Source: Tipula vernalis (Eukaryota; Arthropoda; Insecta; Diptera; Tipulidae). From it: a DNA stretch of 64,000 nt. Positions 10,297 through 20,210 of the stretch are shown here, one piece after another. Every line of letters begins with the position of its first letter. Position 1 is the stretch's first letter. The stretch is taken from contig OY282558.1 of NCBI GenBank assembly GCA_958295665.1, positions 117,964,728-118,028,727 of the forward strand, read 5' to 3'. The notes under the pieces were generated by a model, which worked only from the letters and a program-made list of their open reading frames with translations, made no database searches and was not told the DNA's origin. Both the position numbers and the translations under genes were made by a program.

Positions 10297-11795
10297 TCAG
10301 GATATAATCGATTTGGTGTCCCACACCCAAAGCAAAACTTATGAGTCAAAGGAACCGGGCATTGTTTAAAAAAATGATCCTCAAGGTAGCAATTCCAGCA
10401 TTTCCTGATTTGCCTTAATGGATTTTCTCGCCGTACAAAGGGTTGAGGTTGCGATCCTTGAAACGAGCCTTTAGATAAATTCATCGCACATAATTCCTCG
10501 TCATATTCCAGTTGGGTTTCAAGTTGGATCTCACTAACTGAACGCTTAACACACAATAATTCGGGAACAAACCCTGTCCTAGCCCATGTATCTTCATAAG
10601 TTACACACTTTTGTACCATCTGACTTATTGTTGCAAAATGTTGATCTACTAATTTATCCTGCAACCCTGCCCTCATATTATGTCGCAGGATGTACATCAG
10701 TTTGGAATCAGTAATTGGATTCTCCAGTTGGAGGGATATGGAAAGCAGATCTTGGTAAAAATCATAAAAAGGTTCTTTTATCTTTTGTTTTCTAGATTCA
10801 AGAGTATATTGAATCTCATGGTCGGATCTACGATCCTGAAATCGCTGAACTAAATCGATTTTTAACCCATTCCACGTTATCATTTTATTCCGTTCGAGAT
10901 AGGTCCAATACCAGTCAGCGGCTGTACCTTTAAGCACATAACTTAAATCAGTAATGAGCTGCTTGGATGAGTGACCTGCTGCTGCAGCCATATGCTCAAC
11001 TTTGAATAAAAATCGTTTAATAGGTGTCCCCTTAAGCGATCCATCAAACGAAATATTCCATCGTGAAGCCGCATTGCCAGTATTGCTAATTGTATTGGAA
11101 TGAGAATTTGCTTCAACAGGACTTGAACAAAAAAAGTCTGAAGCTATCTTATTGTTCTGAGTTTTATCATCGTTGAGGAAGCGAACTTGTTCAGGTTGGT
11201 AGAAATCACCAGCGGCAGCTGATTTTGATGAACCTGGTTGATTTTCTTTTGGTACTTCACTGACGGGTTTCTTGAAATTTGTTCGATTTACATCCGTGTC
11301 GCTAGCCGAGTCAGATACATCAGTTCCGAGATCTTCTAAAATAACCTTATTTAACTGATTAATAGACTTGTCAGGCCCTAATTCGTTTGCTAAAAGTTTA
11401 CTACAAATACCTATTAGACTTGAACATTTATCGAGTACACTTTTACACTCCTCTTTGACACTTTTCGAGTTCTTGATACGGTTTAATCTACTAAATAAAT
11501 GTTGCAATCGAGATAAGATACATTTTATTTTAATTATGTTTTTACTTGGAATCGACTCCTGCATTGATAAATAAAGGTCTTTCAATTTAACAGAAATTTT
11601 TAAAATTTCCCTTTTGGGGTTTTTCCTAGCTGCATGGTGTGCTTTATTTCGAATTAAGACAGAGTGTTCTTTTTCCGACTTAATCGCTTCTTTTAATTTT
11701 TCTAATTTACCACCAGGGGTTCCAACAATTTCTCTAATTTCACACTCTATTTCAAATTCATCGAAATCTAGGTGTTCTGGGTCTATTGGATCCAT
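10155..11795 (-). CDS. gag: Gypsy Gag polyprotein
   Basis: 546 codons. Forms the virus-like particle and packages element RNA. Residues 1-160 are charged and helical in character (K/E/L-rich); 245-385 hold the capsid-like retrotransposon gag core (FDGSLKGTPIKRFLFKVEHMA ... LKGTAADWYWTYLERN ... VQRFQDRRSD ... FYDFYQDLLSISLQL). Residues 466-479 form a canonical CX2CX4HX4C zinc knuckle (CWNC...H...C). A second knuckle-like unit at 488-501 has CX2CX4 then R496 where histidine is expected, then X4C, so it may not bind zinc normally. A further CLAC follows. The start at 11795 is the first ATG after the leader and matches a usual Gag length. Stop TAA at 10157-10155 lies beyond the pol frameshift site. 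Confidence 0.92.
   Translation of the reverse strand: MDPIDPEHLDFDEFEIECEIREIVGTPGGKLEKLKEAIKSEKEHSVLIRNKAHHAARKNPKREILKISVKLKDLYLSMQESIPSKNIIKIKCILSRLQHLFSRLNRIKNSKSVKEECKSVLDKCSSLIGICSKLLANELGPDKSINQLNKVILEDLGTDVSDSASDTDVNRTNFKKPVSEVPKENQPGSSKSAAAGDFYQPEQVRFLNDDKTQNNKIASDFFCSSPVEANSHSNTISNTGNAASRWNISFDGSLKGTPIKRFLFKVEHMAAAAGHSSKQLITDLSYVLKGTAADWYWTYLERNKMITWNGLKIDLVQRFQDRRSDHEIQYTLESRKQKIKEPFYDFYQDLLSISLQLENPITDSKLMYILRHNMRAGLQDKLVDQHFATISQMVQKCVTYEDTWARTGFVPELLCVKRSVSEIQLETQLEYDEELCAMNLSKGSFQGSQPQPFVRRENPLRQIRKCWNCYLEDHFFKQCPVPLTHKFCFGCGTPNRLYPECLACLKKKHSGNASKGVGFTSIPSPKEKVEAASNTDPELLKMTSTK
10222..10266 (-). promoter_or_regulatory. Programmed -1 ribosomal frameshift signal, gag-pol
   Basis: On the minus strand GGGAAAC (10266-10260) lies in the gag frame as G-GGA-AAC, the X-XXY-YYZ slippery pattern. 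An 8-nt spacer (10259-10252) is followed by a potential hairpin: GGGGGTGG (10251-10244) pairs with CCATCCCC (10229-10222) over 8 bp with one G-U pair and a 14-nt loop (10243-10230). Slipping back one base moves ribosomes from gag codon N512 into the open pol frame. Spacing and orientation fit known retroviral and retrotransposon -1 frameshift signals; activity is inferred. Confidence 0.8.
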
Positions 11796-12326
11796 ATCGA
11801 ACAGTATATTATGTTTATACCGAGTTAGAAAATTTAAGGTTTAGAACAAAAATTAGAAAAATACTTGTAATATAATAATTTTCTTTCTTTGAATAATTTA
11901 ATTTCATCAGGGGTAAATTCATGACCACTAAAGATTTATACATGCACTGAATGATAAACTATAACCACTTCTACAAATAAGTCATTAAATATACTACAAT
12001 TTATTTTCCATTTACGGAACGCAAAGAAAAATCACAAGGTACTAATGATGAACATCACTAACAAAATCAATCAACGGGATACTCTATCCAAATGTCAGAA
12101 TCGACAGAATCATTTTGCGCTGTTCATACTGTATTACTACCTTGTTTATAACTAATAAAACCAATGAAACTGAAATAATGTTGTGAACATACCTATAACG
12201 GACAAAAAAAAAATCAAAACGTCAAGGACGGAATTCATTGCGAACAGCATGTCACTACAACAATTTAAATTACGTTACTCTAACAAAATTAATCTGATAA
12301 TATTTCGTGTCTTTCACACACACGTC
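11796..12326 (-). other. Gypsy 5' leader between primer-binding site and gag
   Basis: About 530 bp of AT-rich sequence between the primer-binding site and the gag ATG, with no long open frame. By position it is the transcribed untranslated leader and would hold any packaging signal; no specific motif is recognised. Confidence 0.7.
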
Positions 12327-12336
12327 TTGGGCGCCA
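12327..12336 (-). other. Primer-binding site
   Basis: Starting one base inside the 5' LTR end, the minus strand reads TGGCGCCCAA. This matches the first ten bases of the tRNA-Lys-type primer-binding site used by many Gypsy elements and retroviruses and would pair with a tRNA ending ...TTGGGCGCCA. Similarity beyond ten bases is not clear, so the tRNA identity is tentative. Confidence 0.75.
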
Positions 12337-12337
12337 C

Positions 12338-13853
12338 TGTAACGGTCGCCTGAGATTTTTGACAAAATCTCATACAACCGTTAACAGATCCACTAATTAT
12401 GCTTCCCGATAGCAGCAAGTTTGCCGGCTAAAGCTACAGGAGAAGTGGGCGTGGTCTCTCGGGTAATCAGTGGATTTAAGTGAGCTGCTTTTCACAAAAA
12501 AACAACACTTAAATAAATCAACACATCATTCTCAGTGCATGTCTGCCACAGTGGAAAACGAATTCACCCCATAATAGAAAATTAAAACAAACGCATCATC
12601 TTAGATTCAAACATAATTATTGAACAACAAAAAAACAATAATTGAAATCATAATGACATAAATTTTTGTTATATAATTTAAATTTGCATGTAATTATGAA
12701 AATATGTATTAAATATAAATTTATGATACTAAATAATAAATAACGTAGGAATATAATAAAAATAACTTTAAGCAACAGTGTCACATTGCGATAACTGTAA
12801 TAAGTGATATATATAAAAAAAAAAATGTACCTGATTAAGTCCGGTTAGAAGTAGAGCGCTCCAATTCCACCAGTGTTGTGTATCAATCTATATTTTGAGA
12901 AAAATTTCACTTATTCCTACAACAATGTAGCACTATTATTTAACTTTATGATTGACTTATTCAATGAATTAATAAACTATAAATGCAACAAAAATTAAAC
13001 CCTATTAATGCATTTATTTGGGAATTTAGTATTAATAACTTAGCAATATAAATAATTTATGATTGAAATTAACACGTTAACATATAAAAAAAAACTAATT
13101 ATTAATTGCTGTACAGTGTACAGTTTAGTTTGTCATACAACCAAACAATTGTATAAGCAATACTTTCAGTATACGAAAATAAAATGTTGTCTTCCTCCAA
13201 ATTACCACACGAACCATGTGGTGTTGCGGGATGTATAGCGGATGAACGGAGTACCGTATCAAGATCACGATTTTCTACTACAGCCAATTTCTTCGCATCC
13301 ACGTTGTTGACTTTTGTGTGATTCTTATATACTCGAGTTTATAATTCACCAATGTATAATTTATTTAACTCGTTTAGGTATAAGTTAAGCGGAGGCAAAA
13401 AGCGGTCCACTACCTTCGTCTACACAAGGGAAAACAAAAAGGTTTATGTACCCATAAATTTTTGCCGAAAAGTCACAATTATAATAATTACTCACCTATA
13501 AAAAGTATAGCACTGGTCGTGTGTTGGAAATTATTGTTAAGTATTTTGTTTTGTTTTTAATCCAAAATTTGAAATTTTCAAGTTGAAAATTGGAAGAAGA
13601 CTGATTGATGTGTAACACAAAACAGACGAGAAAAATACAATTATAATTATCGATTACATTTCCCCTACTTATCGTTCTAAAATTCAAGTTTTGGTGTATC
13701 AACTGGATCATGACGTCATGGTTTTAAATATCATACAAGAAAAATGACAATTAGGCTACAGCTTCGTACAGCCGATAGTATAAGAGCGTTTCACCTAAGA
13801 CAATCAAAAATATCAATTCATTAAATGTTGAAAGTTAGAACTCAATCCTTTCA
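12338..13853 (-). repeat. 5' LTR of the Gypsy element
   Basis: 1516 bp, nearly identical to 5302-6814. In element orientation U3 starts at 13853 (TGAAAG) and the LTR ends at 12338 (TTACA), directly beside the primer-binding site, which identifies this copy as the 5' LTR and hence the promoter-bearing one. Confidence 0.92.
13709..13720. promoter_or_regulatory. CRE-type palindrome in LTR U3 (5' LTR copy)
   Basis: Same perfect palindrome CATGACGTCATG as in the other LTR, about 133 bp downstream of the U3 start in element orientation. The bases beside it (13730-13735) are the one spot where the two LTRs differ by more than an A-run length. Confidence 0.35.
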
Positions 13854-13857
13854 AGGT
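13854..13857. repeat. Target-site duplication AGGT, right copy
   Basis: Second copy of the 4-bp duplication flanking the Gypsy element, matching 5298-5301. Confidence 0.85.
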
Positions 13858-13905
13858 ATTCTATCGAGACTAGAGGTTTTCCCTTTCATGACTACTGAAA
13901 CATAT

Positions 13906-14390
13906 TGTTATGTTTTTGCATTGTCAAATAAGGTTCGTATCACTGGATTGTCAATAATACAAAATCAATTTATATTTATCTCCAACGAATTTATTTATTT
14001 CACAAAATTTATTACAATACATAAATTTACAAAATCACTTTGTATAAATTATTCTCAAATTTTACTGATAACTTTTACTTTGTATTTTACACTAAATCAC
14101 TTTTTAAATCACTTTTTAATTCCTTTTAATCTTCACACTATCGCTTACCAAATATTACTAATAATCTTACAAGTTTACTCTATCGCGTTCCAAATACTAA
14201 TAATCCAATTCGATCTTGTTCGCCTTTTTATATACACAAACCAAACTTCTCGAAGGCTCATGATTTTACTAGTTAGAATAGCGTAGAAACATTTAGAACA
14301 ATTTTATCATAGAAAATTCCATTTTAGTACATTTAAACATTGAGCTATTAATTTAACTTATTCTATTACACACTATGTGTCACCGTCACA
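13906..14390 (-). mobile_element. Solo LTR A (minus orientation)
   Basis: 485 bp, starting TGTTATG and ending GTCACA on the plus strand, and flanked on both sides by ATAT (13902-13905 and 14391-14394), a 4-bp target duplication. Related to units B-E below. In element orientation the family carries a TATA-like gtatataaaaagg and AATAAA signals, as LTR promoters do. No internal coding region or second LTR accompanies it, so it is a solo LTR. It is more diverged than C and D. The 153-codon plus-strand frame over it (13825-14286) starts in the Gypsy LTR and is chance. Confidence 0.75.
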
Positions 14391-14425
14391 ATATTAACAA
14401 TTTGTATTTGAGCAGGGAAACATAC

Positions 14426-14842
14426 TATTACGGTGACACCTTGGGTGTAATAGAATAAATTAAATTAATAGCTCAAATTTTTATTGTACTAAAATGGAAC
14501 TTTCCATGATAAAACTGTTCTAAATGTTTCTAGCAGTCATAAAATTTCTAGAAGTTTTGGTTTGAGTATATAAGAAGCGAACGAGATCGAATTAGATTAA
14601 TTAGTATTTGGTAAGCGACAGTATAAGGATTAAAAAGTGAATTATTGAGATATAAAATGTAAAAGTGATCAGTAAAATTTATGAAAATATTATAAAAAGT
14701 AGTTTTGTGAATTATTATTAATAAATTGTGTTGAATCAATTTTTTGGTTTTGAATAAATAAATTCGTTAATGATAAATTGAATTATTTTGTTTTATTCAT
14801 AATCCAGTGATTCGAACCTTGATTGACAGGGCAAAAACGTAA
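14426..14842 (+). mobile_element. Solo LTR B, main part (plus orientation), interrupted by C and D
   Basis: Starts tattacggtgacacc (first TG mutated to TA) and runs to ...aaaaacGTAA at 14842. The missing last bases GTAACA are found at 15756-15761, after units C and D. This LTR was thus split by insertions at its own terminal GTAA. The flanks atac (14422-14425) and atat (15762-15765) may be its degraded target duplication. Confidence 0.7.
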
Positions 14843-15296
14843 TGTCACGGTGAAACCTAGGGTGTAATAGAATAAGTTAAATTAATAGCTTAATGTTTCT
14901 ACTAAAATGGAATTTTCCATGATAAAACTATTCTAAATATTTCTACGCTATTCTAACTGAAAAACTCATGAACTTTCTAGAAGCTTGGTTTGTGTATATA
15001 AAAAGGCGAACGAGATCGAATTGGAATTATTAGTATTTGGTAAGCGATGGTGTGAAGATTAAAAAAGGAATTAGAAAGTGAAATAAAAAGTGTTTCAGTG
15101 CGAAATAAAGTGTAAAAGTGATCAGTAAAACTGTGCGAATAATTTATAAAAAGTAATATCATTAAGAATTATCATTAATAAATCGTGTTTTAATAATTTT
15201 TGTGTGAAATAAATAAATTGCTGATAAATTGAATTGATTTTGTTTTATTCACAATCCAGTAATATGAACCTTGATTGAAAAGGCAAAATCGTAACA
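14843..15296 (+). mobile_element. Solo LTR C (plus orientation), inserted in B
   Basis: 454 bp, TGTCACGG to GTAACA, flanked by GTAA at 14839-14842 and 15297-15300. Carries gtatataaaaagg (TATA-like) near 14993 and AATAAATAAA near 15207. The duplicated GTAA belongs to the terminus of LTR B. Confidence 0.8.
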
Positions 15297-15300
15297 GTAA

Positions 15301-15755
15301 TGTTACGTTTTTGCCTTTTTAATCAAGGTTCGTATCACTGGATTGTGAATAAAACAAAATCAATTCAATTTATCACCAACGAATTTATTTATGTCACACA
15401 AAAGTTATAACAACACTATTTACTAACGATAATTCACAAAATCACTTTAAATAATTTTGACACAATTTTACTATACTCTTATGAATTTTATTTCGTACTA
15501 CAACACTTTTTAAATCAATTTTTAATTCCTTTTAAAGGTTTACACTATCGTTAACCAAATACTACTAATCCAATTCGACATCGTTCGCCTTTTTATATAC
15601 ACAAACCAAACTTCTAGAAAGCTCATGACTTTTCCACTTAGAATAGTGTAGAAAGATTTAGAACAATTTTATCATGAAAAATTCCATTTTAGTACAGATA
15701 AGCATTGAGCTATTGATTTAACTTATTCTATTAAACACTAGCTGTCACCGTCACA
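15301..15755 (-). mobile_element. Solo LTR D (minus orientation), inserted at the same GTAA
   Basis: 455 bp, TGTTACG to GTCACA on the plus strand, flanked by GTAA at 15297-15300 and 15756-15759. It is the inverse of C, so C and D form a large near-perfect inverted repeat of about 450-bp arms separated by 4 bp. Confidence 0.8.
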
Positions 15756-15761
15756 GTAACA
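15756..15761 (+). mobile_element. Terminal six bases of LTR B
   Basis: GTAACA, the expected last bases of an LTR of this family, left behind after C and D inserted at GTAA. Confidence 0.6.
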
Positions 15762-15765
15762 ATAT

Positions 15766-16145
15766 TGTGACGGTGTCACCTATGGTGTAATAGTATAAGT
15801 TAAATTAATTGCTCAATGTTTTACTGTACTAATATGGAATTTTTCATGATAAAACTGTTCAAAATGTTTCTACACTATTCTTACTGGAAAAGTCATGAAC
15901 TTTCTAGAACTTTGGTTTGTGTATATAAAAAGGTGAATGAAGTCGAATTTGTATCATTAGTTTTTGGTAAGCGAAAGTATAAGGGTTAAAAAGGAACTAA
16001 AAAGTGATTTAAAAAAGTGTTTTAGTGCGAAATAAAAATTATAAGTGATCAGTAAAATTGTGCGAATATTGAAGTAAAGTGATTTTGTGAAATATCGTTT
16101 AAAAATTGTGTTGTATGGTGATAAATTGAATTGTTTTAAATAAAT
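15766..16145 (+). mobile_element. Truncated solo LTR E (plus orientation)
   Basis: Begins TGTGACGGTGTCACC directly after ATAT and follows the family consensus (gtatataaaaagg near 15921) to about 16145, then loses similarity before the usual terminal segment. No right-hand terminus or duplication is found. Confidence 0.65.
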
Positions 16146-16493
16146 ATTAGCTGCAGAAAGTTGGCTCTGATGAAGAAAAATAGTACTTGCCCGATTTATC
16201 TTTTGTTTGACTATTGTACGACAGATGTCTACTTGGTTAACAGAAAAATCCGGAAAAAAAATTATTTAAATACAAAATTATTACACGATCCTTATATTTT
16301 GTGAATTTACTTTGCATTTCCAAAAAATTTTTAACTTCAAATTTCCCCAGATGGTAATTCTTGGTTCGATTTAATGAAAATTGTGCTGCTATCTATGTAA
16401 TTTGAATTTACTAAGAACCACACGATTTGTAGTAAGCTTTTATTTTAATTTGACCACAATGATGTTGTTATAAAAATTTTATAAATTTTGGTA
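16146..16493. other. Unassigned AT-rich stretch
   Basis: No gene or repeat recognised between the truncated LTR and the mariner remnant. Confidence 0.4.
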
Positions 16494-16822
16494 AGGGGTG
16501 GTCCATCTAGCGTTTGCAATTTCAACTATCTTGTCTTCTACCCAAACTATAAAAAATTTATTCAGTAGAAAGGAAATCGTCAAGCACGCAGCTGCGACTT
16601 AACTCCTTTAGAATTTTTTTGTGGTGAGCCATTAAGGATACGTGTTACGCTAACCATCCAAAGACTATCCAAGACTTGGGAGATCAAATCGTTGTTGCCA
16701 TTGATGAGAAAGGGCCCATAACGAAAATGTTCTGAAAAATTGGGTTGACAGAATATGGTACTGTAAAGACGTCTTTGAATTTAGAGCGAAATTAAATTGC
16801 AAATGTTAGATGGATTACCCAG
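16494..16822 (+). mobile_element. Deleted mariner-like element with both terminal inverted repeats
   Basis: 329 bp bounded by 29-bp inverted repeats (16494-16522 and 16794-16822) that agree at 23 of 29 positions, and flanked on both sides by TA (16492-16493, 16823-16824), the target of the Tc1/mariner superfamily. The interior keeps the end of a transposase gene (next entry). Most mismatches between the repeats are transitions, consistent with age. Confidence 0.75.
16593..16790 (+). pseudogene. Tc1/mariner-superfamily transposase, C-terminal remnant
   Basis: Plus-strand reading starts CDLTPLEFF, matching the block around the third catalytic acidic residue of mariner-like transposases (usually SPDLTPxDFFLWG); here the acidic position is E. 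A one-base frameshift within the T-run and a TGA follow, after which AIKDTCYANHPKTIQDLGDQI continues the family pattern (VKDxVYxxxPxTIxxLxxxI). The N-terminal DNA-binding part and the first two catalytic residues are missing. Clearly dead. Confidence 0.65.
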
Positions 16823-16824
16823 TA

Positions 16825-17450
16825 ACATACGAGTAGTTCTCTTTGAAACTGATAATTTTTGAAATTTTTTTGTGACAACCCTTTTTCGAATACCATACAC
16901 AAATTCCTCATTTATGCTTCCAATATAGTCTCAGTATGGTAAGGCTATGAATTTCGTGTTAACTGGCATAATACGGCACCATCTAGATTCAGTTCAAGCT
17001 GTTCGTTTCACAGTTAACTTATGGAACAATTTAATTCGTATTTCCATGTATTTTCCAGGTATTTATTTTAAATAGACCAATCATTACAATAAAATGAAAA
17101 CTTTTTTGTTAGCTAATATTCATACATATACATATGTTGAAATTGAAGCTTCAGCCTTTATAAAAGCTCCGTTTTTTAGACTATAGCTTTGTATAACTAT
17201 CGTTTACCCCATCTTGGATTAAACCTGGCCAATAATACAAGCGTTCTATCACCCAGTGTTTTCTAAAAAATAAAGTTTCTTCGCGCTAGATGGAGTGTGC
17301 ACCCGCTCAACAACATAATCCTAAATGGAGACATCAGATAAGGTTCCGTTTTTCGGGGAAAAAGAAGGTTTGTAATAAATCAGGTTATTATTTGCTTTCA
17401 TAATTTTAAACTTTCAACAATGCAAGATATTCAGGATCATCATCAAACTT
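16825..17450. other. Unassigned AT-rich stretch
   Basis: No gene recognised. It is the 3' flank of the non-LTR element that ends at 17451. Confidence 0.4.
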
Positions 17451-17880
17451 TAATAGTAATAGTAATAGTAATAGTAATAGTAATAGTAATAGTAATAGTA
17501 ATAGTAATAGTAATAGTAATAGTAATAGTAATAGTAATAGTAATAGTAATAGTAATAGTAATAGTAATAGTAATAGTAATAGTAATAGTAATAGTAATAG
17601 TAATAGTAATAGTAATAGTAATAGTAATAGTAATAGTAATAGTAATAGTAATAGTAATAGTAATAGTAATAGTAATAGTAATAGTAATAGTAATAGTAAT
17701 AGTAATAGTAATAGTAATAGTAATAGTAATAGTAATAGTAATAGTAATAGTAATAGTAATAGTAATAGTAATAGTAATAGTAATAGTAATAGTAATAGTA
17801 ATAGTAATAGTAATAGTAATAGTAATAGTAATAGTAATAGTAATAGTAATAGTAATAGTAATAGTAATAGTAATAGTAAT
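17451..17880 (-). repeat. Perfect (ATTACT)n hexanucleotide tail, about 72 copies
   Basis: 430 bp of uninterrupted AGTAAT on the plus strand, ATTACT on the minus strand. It starts about 60 bp past the ORF2 stop of the minus-strand non-LTR element and sits where the 3' tail belongs, so it is best read as that element's microsatellite-type tail, later expanded. The open frames across it (poly-VI and poly-Y) are meaningless. Confidence 0.9.
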
Positions 17881-17938
17881 ATTTCATTAAAATGTTAAAT
17901 AAGCCGAAGCTTTTGAATAACAATCATATTTACAAATA

Positions 17939-20056
17939 TTATCGATGTTTAGTTATCAATTTAAACAGACCCTTTTTAAATAAGCCTAGAGAGCTGATGA
18001 ATTTTAGCTCCAAAGGCAAGCTGTTCCAGGTGATAATTGCATTTATCAATGCTGAATTATTCCTAACATTAGTTCTGTTAACAGGCAAGTTAACATTCTT
18101 TGTGCGCAGTGACTGGGAAAAATTTCATTTTTCATGCAAATACAATGGCATGCCCGAATTAACTATACGAAACATAAAAACGGCAGTCCTATAGCAGTAA
18201 AATTAAAACAAGTCGCATCCAAGAATTATATCTTTATACTCAGAGATATGATCAAACTTTCTAAGATCATAAATATATCGAGTACAATTATTAAATGTAA
18301 CCTCAAGTATACGTCTTGAGGAACTATCACATTTGTTATAAATTACATCACAATAGCTGAAAATGGGTACAACCAAGCTTTTAATTAAATAAATTCTTAA
18401 GTTAACAGGGCAAAACTTTTTTATCAACCTAAGCGTGTACAAGCTATAATTAATACGCTGGCACAAGGAGCGCACATGGTCGTTCCAAGTAAGATTTGAG
18501 TTCAATATAAGCCCTAAATTGTTTAATGTTGGAACAAATGGGATGATATCACTGTCCAAATAAAGCACAGGTCTAATATTAAGAGAAGTATTTCTAGAAA
18601 GAAACAATGCTTTACTTTTACCTGGATTAATTGAAAGTGAATTATTCTTGGCCCATAAAGAAATATTTCTAAGGTCAGAATTAAGTCGCAAAACAATTTC
18701 ATTCAATTCTGATAAGTTACCACCAATATACAGTTGCAAATCGTCGGCATACAGATGAAACCGACAATTTAGGATTCGCCATGATAGATCATTTATATAA
18801 ATAGAAAATAACAAAGGACCCAATATGGATCCCTGAGGCACTCCAGCAAGTATCCCCGCAATACAATAATGATCATCACCACACCTCACAAACTGCTTAC
18901 GATTACATAAATACGAATGCATCAACATAATAGCAGAATTGGAAAACTTATAATACAAATATAGCTTCTGTAACAACTGGATATGATTAACACAATCAAA
19001 TGCCTTAGAAAAATCCAAGAGCACCAAAATATCCATCGAATTTCTACTGTCTAAGGTAGACGACAGATCAGCAACAATATGTACAAGGGCTGTAGTAGTG
19101 CTACAGCCGGATTTGTACCCGGATTGATATTTACAAAGAAAATCAAATTTATTAAGGTGCTCCTGGATCTGCAATTGCATAACTTTTTCCAAGACTTTAG
19201 ATAGAGCAGACAAAATACTAATTGGACGTATATCACCAATACCAGAAATAACATCCTTTTTAGGTAGTGGTGTGATAGAAGCTATCTTCCATAAATCAGG
19301 AAACACAGACTTTGTCAAACGTTGATTTATAATGAATGTTATAAGAGGCAGGAACAGATCAATAAATAATTTTAGTACCTCGAAGTCTACCATATCATAT
19401 GCTTTCGAATCTGATTTAATTGTACGAATCGCATTCAATACTATAAGTTCATCAACGCAATCAAATACAAAGGCATCATTTTCAGAACTACAGAAATCAA
19501 TATCAGGTAAAGGCAAAACCCCAGAAGAATCACAAATATTACAAATCCCAGACAAGATTTGTTCCGCAGAAAATTCAATGGCTGCATCACCGGTAGAGCT
19601 TGAAACACCTAGTTTTTTTAAATTATTCCACGTTGTCTTAGAGTTATGAGCATTCTCAAAATAAAATTTTTGTTTAGCTTGATTGATGCCTTTAACAGTT
19701 TTATTCCTAAAAAATTTAAAAGCTGTCAAATCAGCATCCAACCCATACAATTTATATTTTTTATGAGCCAAATCCCTACATTTCATTAAATTTAATATAT
19801 ATGAATTTAACCACGGTGCAGTAGGGCATTTATTAATGATACTTTTCCGGGGTACACAAGCTAAATCTAAATGTAAGAAATTTGAATTAAATATATCAAG
19901 GATGTCATTCACATCGGAATAGTTGTACATATTAAACCAATCTAACGAAAAGAAATTATTTACAAAATGCTCGTGATTGATAGCTTTATAATCAGGAACA
20001 ACAGTATAAGAAATTTGATCCCTAGTACGAGAAAACTTATAAGATGCAAAAATCAA
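17939..20056 (-). pseudogene. Non-LTR ORF2, reverse transcriptase part, with in-frame stops
   Basis: Open for 617 codons (20056-18203). RT motifs in order: WKIASITPLPKK (256-267), IRPISILSALSKVLEK (276-291), GYKSGCSTTTAL (313-324), LLDFSKAFD (346-354), GVPQGSILGP (405-414), YADD (436-439, catalytic). The same frame continues past the TAA at 18205-18203 and a TGA at 18127-18125 with the normal C-terminal pattern (PLYLHEK, SLRTKNVNLP, WNSLPLELK) to a TAA at 17941-17939. The frame also reads upstream of the first ATG through AVPAISDHDLIFA, the end of the endonuclease, so 20056 is not a true start. No RNase H domain. Confidence 0.85.
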
Positions 20057-20210
20057 ATCATGATCAGAAATAGCAGGAACAGCAGCCTGGCCAAATGAAA
20101 TAATATTATGTCTATCAGGTATACGTACAAAATTATCAGATCCAAAAGACTGTTGATCCTAGTGGGTTTATAAGGTAAATAACATAAATTATGCAAATTT
20201 AAACAAGCTT

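Larger units (their letters stand above)
5302..13853 (-). mobile_element. Full-length Ty3/Gypsy LTR retrotransposon
   Basis: An 8552-bp element in minus orientation, bounded by 1513- and 1516-bp LTRs that begin TG and end CA, and flanked by AGGT on both sides. Internal order on the minus strand: primer-binding site, leader, gag with CCHC zinc knuckles, then pol with protease, reverse transcriptase, RNase H and integrase. The PR-RT-RH-IN order places it in Ty3/Gypsy rather than Copia or BEL. There is no envelope frame and no chromodomain that I can see. The LTRs differ only by small indels (an A-run of 10 versus 11 and a 2-bp change at 6691/13731), so the insertion is recent. One TAA interrupts pol, so this copy should not make an intact polyprotein. 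No purine-rich tract is obvious next to the 3' LTR. Confidence 0.93.

Noticed and set aside
13825..14286. 153-codon plus-strand frame
   Set aside because: It runs from the Gypsy LTR across the target duplication into solo LTR A, so it spans unrelated insertions and is chance.
14843..15755. Large TIR transposon formed by the inverted pair C and D
   Set aside because: Each unit has its own TG...CA ends and its own GTAA duplications, and there is only 4 bp between them. Two LTR insertions explain this better than one TIR element.
17420..17923. Open frames of alternating V-I on one strand and poly-Y on the other
   Set aside because: Trivial translations of the perfect hexanucleotide repeat.
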